Assembly: GCA_019414725.1 (NCBI GenBank)
Contig: DXLM01000091.1
Coordinates: 1 to 10,504 of the forward strand
Source: Bacteroides sp.
Lineage (GTDB): Bacteria > Bacteroidota > Bacteroidia > Bacteroidales > Bacteroidaceae
DNA: 10,504 nt
Reading direction: 5' to 3'
Shown: one piece after another, positions 7,025 through 10,504 of the stretch
How the letters are laid out: the number at the start of each line of letters is the position of its first letter
How positions within the stretch are numbered: position 1 is the stretch's first letter
Position numbers and translations under genes: made by a program
Notes under the pieces: model-generated
Seen by the model: the letters and a program-made list of their open reading frames with translations, nothing else
What the model was told of the DNA's origin: nothing
The model's database searches: none

Positions 7025-7072
7025 TAATGTCCGGCGGATAATCGAGTTTTTAGAAGATTAATCCGCTTGTTA
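7025..7072 (-). repeat. R7, attC-like hairpin repeat
   Basis: Bases 7034-7043 (GCGGATAATC) pair perfectly with 7056-7066 (GATTAATCCGC) over ten pairs, leaving A7060 bulged. It supplies the TAA stop of the ankyrin gene. The right arm TTATAAACTCAAT matches the left arm of R8 over 13 bases. Confidence 0.9.
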
Positions 7073-8134
7073 TAAACTCAATTCAATCGCTTTCCATTTC
7101 TTAGACTTCAATTTTTCTAAAGAGTGTTCGCTATATCCCTTTTTAGTAGCTTTTACAGGAATAAGCGTATAAAGAGTAACCATATCCTCTTTGTTATCAT
7201 ATTGATTCGCTGTATCAGAGTAGTTATAATCTACGACATAGAATCCAGCCAATTTCTCCGACCAAGAGATTGCGTTGAACCCTTTCTCTGTTTTGGATAT
7301 AAAATCTCCATCAGAGAATGTTCTTCCGTTACGGACTTGGTTCGTCAATTCTTTCATTACCATATAAGGGAACTGTGTCTTCTCCATTTTAGAGTATGGA
7401 TTCCAGCCAAACGGAAGCACAATAACAAACTCCACATAAGGCTGGGTATATTGGAAATTTCCTACACTGAACAATAACGAATTGTTGCCTCTATTAACAA
7501 CCGCAAGCCTATTGAATACACCATTTTCCATTTCATTGAATTTGTTAGGAATAACTCTGCCAATATTCCAGTCTATATGTTGGGATATGCCACCACCTAC
7601 TTCAGACCATACATAATCGTGGTTGATATTGGACAACGCACCCTTTTCCTTCAGAAAAAGGCTTATTTCGTTATGTCCACTACTAATAGACCAATCAAGA
7701 GGAGAAAAAAGTAGAGTTGTAGTAAGCCTATTTATATCCGCACCTTTCTCTATAAGATAGCGAACAATCTCAAAATGCCCTTTAGCGGCTACTTCATTCA
7801 AAGCTGCTGTTGTAGAACTTTCATAAGCATTTATATCTGCACCATTTTCTATCAATAGTTTGACTATTTCTAAATGGTTTCCAGACGAAGCACCCCATAA
7901 AGGAGAAAATAATCTATCTTTAATACAATTTACATCGGCTCCATATTGAATTAAAGTCTTGCAAATTTCATAAAAACCTTTCTTTGCAGCTCGGCATAAA
8001 GGTGGATGAAGCGTATATAAATTCTCATCATTCAAATCCAGATCTGAATGTTGGTCGAGTATATTCGACACTTCCTGCACGTTGTTATCGCCAACTGCTT
8101 TTTCCAGTTTTATATAAATTTCTTTATTATTCAT
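7070..8134 (-). CDS. Ankyrin-repeat protein with C-terminal SUFU-like domain (candidate immunity protein)
   Basis: A 354-residue two-domain protein. About four ankyrin repeats occupy residues 42-167, with copies marked by LxxAAxxGxxEIxxxLIxxGADIN (for example 77-103 and 109-136). From about 185 to 350 the sequence fits suppressor-of-fused-like domains: QPYVEFVIVLPFGW (231-244), FPYMVMKELTNQVRNG (255-270), a TFSDGDFI turn, FNAISWSEKLAGFYVVDY (286-303) and VTLYTLIPVKATKKGYSEHSLEKL (319-341). Both ankyrin and SUFU domains are recurrent immunity modules in polymorphic-toxin systems, so the fusion fits the array. No secretion signal is present. The TAA stop lies within the outer arm of R7, and the ATG is 12 bases from R8. 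It is the largest unit and has the longest private arm pair (13 bp), suggesting an intact insertion. Confidence 0.8.
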   Translation of the reverse strand: MNNKEIYIKLEKAVGDNNVQEVSNILDQHSDLDLNDENLYTLHPPLCRAAKKGFYEICKTLIQYGADVNCIKDRLFSPLWGASSGNHLEIVKLLIENGADINAYESSTTAALNEVAAKGHFEIVRYLIEKGADINRLTTTLLFSPLDWSISSGHNEISLFLKEKGALSNINHDYVWSEVGGGISQHIDWNIGRVIPNKFNEMENGVFNRLAVVNRGNNSLLFSVGNFQYTQPYVEFVIVLPFGWNPYSKMEKTQFPYMVMKELTNQVRNGRTFSDGDFISKTEKGFNAISWSEKLAGFYVVDYNYSDTANQYDNKEDMVTLYTLIPVKATKKGYSEHSLEKLKSKKWKAIELSL

Positions 8135-8146
8135 CTATTGAGTTTA

Positions 8147-8193
8147 TAATGTTCGGCAGCGTTCCACTTATTCAGTCGGTTTGCTGTTTGTTA
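8147..8193 (-). repeat. R8, attC-like hairpin repeat, CAGC subtype
   Basis: It has the same fold as R5 with one fewer C-G pair (GTTCCA in place of GTTCCG). It encodes the last seven residues and TGA stop of the 8172-8651 gene. The left arm GAGTTTATAA belongs to the ankyrin unit; the right arm TTATCGACCT matches the left arm of R9. Confidence 0.9.
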
Positions 8194-8651
8194 TCGACCT
8201 TCTTTTCTAAATATTCAATTTTCCATTCTCTTGCTTTTTCGTTAGGTACATTGCATAATTCATATATTTCATACCATCCATCTTTACCCATTTCAACAAA
8301 ACTACAATCATAACCGGTATAGAGTTCCTTTGCATAATCTTCAGTTGAATTGAAATGTTCAAAAGAAAGAAAATTAAACGTTTCTTTTCGCCACTGATTA
8401 TGATTGTATTCATCAACAATAAAATTCAATGGCTTATTCCCATAATTCATTTCTACATATTTATCAAGTGATACGAAGTATAACAAGATATGTAGTGAAC
8501 CATTTATTCTAATGACATCAATACCATTATTGCCTAAATATTGATTATGGACTTTTCTTATACACTTATGCAAGTCATTGATTAAAATATTAGATTCAAT
8601 CAATAACTCAAAAGTTATATTATTATTTATGTCCTTTATTTTAATAATCAT
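8172..8651 (-). CDS. Unrecognised 159-residue protein, array gene 8 (candidate immunity protein)
   Basis: An AT-rich gene coding for a cytoplasmic protein. N-terminal strands (MIIKIKDINNNITFELLI) are followed by a mixed region with FNFLSFEHFNSTEDYAKELYTGYDCSF (about 92-118) and a C-terminal helix NEKAREWKIEYLEKK. I see no known family. The final DNKQQTD and the TGA stop are encoded inside repeat R8, so the last residues are shared site sequence rather than gene-specific. Removing them leaves an end at EKKV, plausibly where the ancestral protein stopped or was trimmed. The immunity role is inferred from context only. Confidence 0.7.
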   Translation of the reverse strand: MIIKIKDINNNITFELLIESNILINDLHKCIRKVHNQYLGNNGIDVIRINGSLHILLYFVSLDKYVEMNYGNKPLNFIVDEYNHNQWRKETFNFLSFEHFNSTEDYAKELYTGYDCSFVEMGKDGWYEIYELCNVPNEKAREWKIEYLEKKVDNKQQTD

Positions 8652-8668
8652 TTTGCTTTTTAGGTCGA

Positions 8669-8717
8669 TAATGGTTTGCAGCGTTCCGCCTTATTCAGTC
8701 GGTAGTGCTGTTTGTTA
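8669..8717 (-). repeat. R9, attC-like hairpin repeat, CAGC subtype
   Basis: CAGC (8679-8682) pairs with GCTG (8707-8710) and CCG (8686-8688) with CGG (8700-8702). The internal loops are unequal (GTT versus TAGT), giving one extra base. It encodes the last residues and stop of the Imm9-like gene. The right arm TTATAAACTCT matches the left arm of R10 over 11 bases. Confidence 0.85.
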
Positions 8718-9186
8718 TAAACTCTTTTTTCTTTATTCTTTTGCCGTTACATGTAAAGCCATAAGTAAAAGCTGCATCTATGGCTTGTTTTGCACTCTCA
8801 AGAATATAATGATACAAATTATCATATTTACTAAAGCATGGAGAAAGAATGTAGAAGTTTTTAATATTTAAAGGAATATAAATCCCCGTCATATCGGATA
8901 TTCCATAGCGTGCTTCCTCCAAATTTGGTACTGGTATGGAAATAGATATTTCAAACTCTTTATTAGATGGGAAACGTTTTGCCCGTTTGAAAATCCCAAT
9001 CCCCCCATTAGTATTTCGAAGATTTATCTGTATGAGAAGTTTCCAATCTCCCAAATCATCTAAGTTGATTTGGTTATTGTAATCTTCCATATAACCATTC
9101 AACTCTCGGTAAATTGAGCGCAGTAAGTCCAATTCTCCAAGTTCGGGGATTTCACTACTTATTAAAACTGCATATTGATTATTCAT
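8695..9186 (-). CDS. Imm9-like immunity protein
   Basis: A 163-residue cytoplasmic protein. Features I associate with immunity protein 9 are DDLGDWKLLIQINLRNTNGGIGIFKRAKRFP (about 43-73), the strand EFEISISIPVPN (77-88), YGISDMTG with a PLN.KNFYILSP segment (94-116), and YDNLYHYILESAKQAIDAAFTYGFTCNGKRIK (121-152). The spacing of these segments is consistent with one complete domain. The family assignment is from memory and moderate. The last residues (ITNSTTD) and the TGA come from repeat R9, in a frame differing from the similar tail of the downstream gene because R9 carries an extra base. Confidence 0.6.
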   Translation of the reverse strand: MNNQYAVLISSEIPELGELDLLRSIYRELNGYMEDYNNQINLDDLGDWKLLIQINLRNTNGGIGIFKRAKRFPSNKEFEISISIPVPNLEEARYGISDMTGIYIPLNIKNFYILSPCFSKYDNLYHYILESAKQAIDAAFTYGFTCNGKRIKKKEFITNSTTD

Positions 9187-9212
9187 ACATTCATCCTTAT
9201 ATCCAGAGTTTA

Positions 9213-9258
9213 TAATGGTTTGACAGCGTTCCGCTTCAAGTGGTAGTGCTGTTTGTTA
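9213..9258 (-). repeat. R10, attC-like hairpin repeat, CAGC subtype
   Basis: CAGC (9224-9227) pairs with GCTG (9248-9251), and an inner hairpin CCGCT/AGTGG (9231-9235 with 9239-9243) closes on a 3-base loop. The tip is shorter than in R5, R8 and R9. The right arm TTAGTCGCTT matches the left arm of R11 over 10 bases. Confidence 0.85.
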
Positions 9259-9269
9259 GTCGCTTCATT

Positions 9270-9851
9270 CTATATCGGTAGTGTTTTTTCGCTTGGCGCA
9301 AGCATTCTACCTCTATCATCATAAAGAGTAAATATTCTTTTGGATTCAGATAAAAGCATATCCTCGAATGAATCCCAAGCTAAAAGAGATGAAGCATCTC
9401 TACGTTTACAGAAATGAACTTTTCCATCTTCAGAGTCTATATAGAGCTTCGAACCATCATATCTATATCCGCCTATGAAAAAATAAGTGTCTTTTGCATT
9501 TTTAGGTTTTTCGTAAATGTTCGGCTCAAGTAAGCCAAAAGGCTCTGGAGTTGCATTTAAATCTCGGTTGTAAGATTTTCTTATTCCATATAAACTGAAA
9601 TGGTGGAAAAGATGTAATCCATTTGTATCTGTCATTAAAAACGAGCGAAATTGAGACGGAATTTCTCTTTTCAAATCTCGTTCTAACTCAACAATATCAT
9701 CTTCATTTAGCGTAGCAAAGACGCAAAAATTATATGCTTCAGGAGCAATGAAAGGTGCATGACCGTATTCTTTTGTCCCGTTTTCATATTCTTTACATCC
9801 ATACTTTTCAAAAGTCCGAATGTATTCCATTATTTCTGTAAATGCACTCAT
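9270..9851 (-). CDS. SMI1/KNR4 (SUKH) superfamily immunity protein
   Basis: A 193-residue cytoplasmic protein. The family marks are the helix ELERDLKREIPSQFRSFLMTDTNGLHLF (55-82, with the I-P-x-x-F-R-x-F-L core and the N-G turn), then FFIGGYRYDGSKLYIDSEDGKVHF (124-147) and a closing helix SFEDMLLSE (161-169). It is only distantly related to the other SUKH protein in the window (4185-4679), so this is not a local duplication. The N-terminal extension (residues 1-45) is unusual in length. It is presumed to block a cytoplasm-acting toxin of a competing cell. The leader before ATG 9851 is A-rich. The unit has a perfect 10-bp private arm pair. Confidence 0.85.
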   Translation of the reverse strand: MSAFTEIMEYIRTFEKYGCKEYENGTKEYGHAPFIAPEAYNFCVFATLNEDDIVELERDLKREIPSQFRSFLMTDTNGLHLFHHFSLYGIRKSYNRDLNATPEPFGLLEPNIYEKPKNAKDTYFFIGGYRYDGSKLYIDSEDGKVHFCKRRDASSLLAWDSFEDMLLSESKRIFTLYDDRGRMLAPSEKTLPI

Positions 9852-9878
9852 ATTTTTTCTTTTTATTTTTCAAGCGAC

Positions 9879-9926
9879 TAATGTCCGGCGAATAATCGAC
9901 CTTTCGGGAGATTCATCCGCTTGTTA
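9879..9926 (-). repeat. R11, attC-like hairpin repeat
   Basis: Bases 9888-9897 (GCGAATAATC) pair with 9910-9920 (GATTCATCCGC), leaving C9914 bulged and one A-C mismatch (9891/9917). The right arm TTAATCGC matches the left arm of R12. Confidence 0.85.
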
Positions 9927-9934
9927 ATCGCATT

Positions 9935-10423
9935 TCAACTCTCCCATGTAACATAATTGATTTTGCCCGTTTTGTCAGTGTTGATAACCACCACCATATC
10001 GGCAATCTCACGTCCTATGGTATAATCCCATACGGCATAGTTTTCGTTGCCGGGATAGAAACCAATACGCTTCAATTTTAAGGCAGTCAATAATCTTTCT
10101 TCTTTGGATTTAGAGGCATCCGTACCTACTAAAACCTTATCAATTATAGAAGTGTCCAATTCTTCAAGATGAAAATCAACATATTCCTTTACATCGCCTC
10201 CATCTTCGTAATCGGTACGAATGGCTGCTTCCACATCGGCTTTATGTTGTTCCAAGTCCTTGATATAGTTTTCATATTCTGCAACCCAGTCATATTCCGG
10301 CACACCATCATAGAAATTCAGGTCTAATTCTATTTGGTGATTGTCGATTGTAACCGAACCTTCGGTTGTTTCTTGAGGAGAGTTAATTTCCACTTCTCCA
10401 AAGTAAGTAATGTCCTTTTTCAT
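9935..10423 (-). CDS. DUF2004-like protein (candidate immunity protein)
   Basis: I chose ATG 10423 (MKKDITYFGEVEIN), giving 162 residues. The longer frame to 10498 adds 25 residues that are translation of repeat R12 and its flank. The sequence fits DUF2004: TYFGEVEIN (6-14), IELDLNFYDG near 31-40, a conserved EYDWVAEYENYIKDLEQHKADVEAAIRTDYEDGGDVKEYVDFHLEEL stretch (about 43-89), then LKLKRIGFYPGNENYAVWDYTIGREIADMVVVI (115-147) and a short C-terminal strand ending YVTWES. DUF2004 members occur in toxin-immunity neighbourhoods, but no activity is established that I can state. The leader AAAAGAAAAAGAACGAAAT is A/G-rich. Confidence 0.75.
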   Translation of the reverse strand: MKKDITYFGEVEINSPQETTEGSVTIDNHQIELDLNFYDGVPEYDWVAEYENYIKDLEQHKADVEAAIRTDYEDGGDVKEYVDFHLEELDTSIIDKVLVGTDASKSKEERLLTALKLKRIGFYPGNENYAVWDYTIGREIADMVVVINTDKTGKINYVTWES

Positions 10424-10449
10424 ATTTCGTTCTTTTTCTTTTAAGCGAT

Positions 10450-10496
10450 TAATGGTTCGGAAATAAGCACCGTTTAGGTGCTTCATTTCTTTGTTC
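10450..10496 (-). repeat. R12, attC-like repeat with the strongest hairpin
   Basis: Bases 10460-10471 pair with 10477-10489 over twelve pairs, leaving C10484 bulged and a GTTTA loop. The outer flanks TAATGG and TTTGTT are kept, but the right flank reads TTGTTC rather than TTGTTA. The upstream gene of this junction lies outside the window. Confidence 0.8.
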
Positions 10497-10504
10497 AAGG
10501 CAGT

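Noticed and set aside
4185..9851. The two SUKH genes as a duplicated pair
   Set aside because: Their sequences are very different outside the general fold pattern, and they are separated by seven unrelated units, so separate acquisition is more likely.
3162..10496. CRISPR array
   Set aside because: Repeats are 46-52 bp and only partly conserved, spacers are whole genes of different length, and no cas gene is present.
3162..10496. Hairpin repeats as intrinsic terminators
   Set aside because: No T-run follows the stems in the direction of transcription, and several stems lie within coding sequence.
10424..10498. N-terminal extension of the DUF2004-like gene
   Set aside because: These 25 residues translate the R12 hairpin; DUF2004 similarity begins at the Met at 10423.

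Overview
The window looks like the cargo end of an integrative conjugative element from a gut Bacteroidales bacterium (Bacteroides, Parabacteroides, Phocaeicola or similar). The main evidence is the C-terminal part of a MobC/VirD4-type coupling protein at the left edge, of the kind found in CTnDOT-like elements. A-rich leaders without Shine-Dalgarno sequences and the presence of immunity families common in Bacteroidales agree with this. The species cannot be read from the sequence.

Layout. (1) Positions 1-917 hold the 3' end of the coupling-protein gene, closed by an intrinsic terminator at 944-979. (2) Positions 1072-2531, plus strand, hold a tight operon of four small membrane proteins: an Imm17-like protein and three tandem paralogs sharing a W/Y-rich amphipathic N-terminus and three membrane segments. 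(3) Positions 2560-3150, minus strand, hold a lipoprotein of unknown function whose base composition resembles the platform genes rather than the AT-rich array beside it. (4) From 3162 to the right edge there is a minus-strand array of eleven small AT-rich genes, each separated from the next by one copy of a 46-52 bp hairpin repeat (R1-R12). Seven array genes can be matched to known protein families, mostly immunity families of polymorphic-toxin/T6SS systems: two SUKH (SMI1/KNR4), one Imm21-like, one Imm11/DUF1629-like, one ankyrin-SUFU fusion, one Imm9-like and one DUF2004. Four are unrecognised (3175-4125, 4758-5375, 5978-6355, 8172-8651). No toxin, structural secretion gene or recombinase lies in the window.

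How it fits together. The array looks like a collection of orphan immunity genes that protects its host from toxins of competing Bacteroidales. From memory of the literature it resembles the recombinase-associated acquired interbacterial defence (rAID) islands, which have a tyrosine recombinase and integron-like intergenic repeats. The strongest sequence-level result is that each gene carries a private 7-13 bp inverted pair at its two ends, lying just outside the flanking repeats. The pair is TTATAAACTC for the ankyrin gene, TTATCGACC for the next, TTAGTCGCTT for another, and so on. The match is within a gene unit, not within a repeat, in ten of eleven units. This is what is expected if each unit moves as a circle whose joined ends form one long attC-like hairpin. 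The repeats fall into subtypes that fold the same way, most with a single unpaired base at an equivalent stem position, like the extrahelical bases of integron attC sites. Stop codons of three genes lie inside the repeats, so the mobile site also supplies C-termini. The recombinase and any attI-like site would be expected beyond 10504, upstream of the array.
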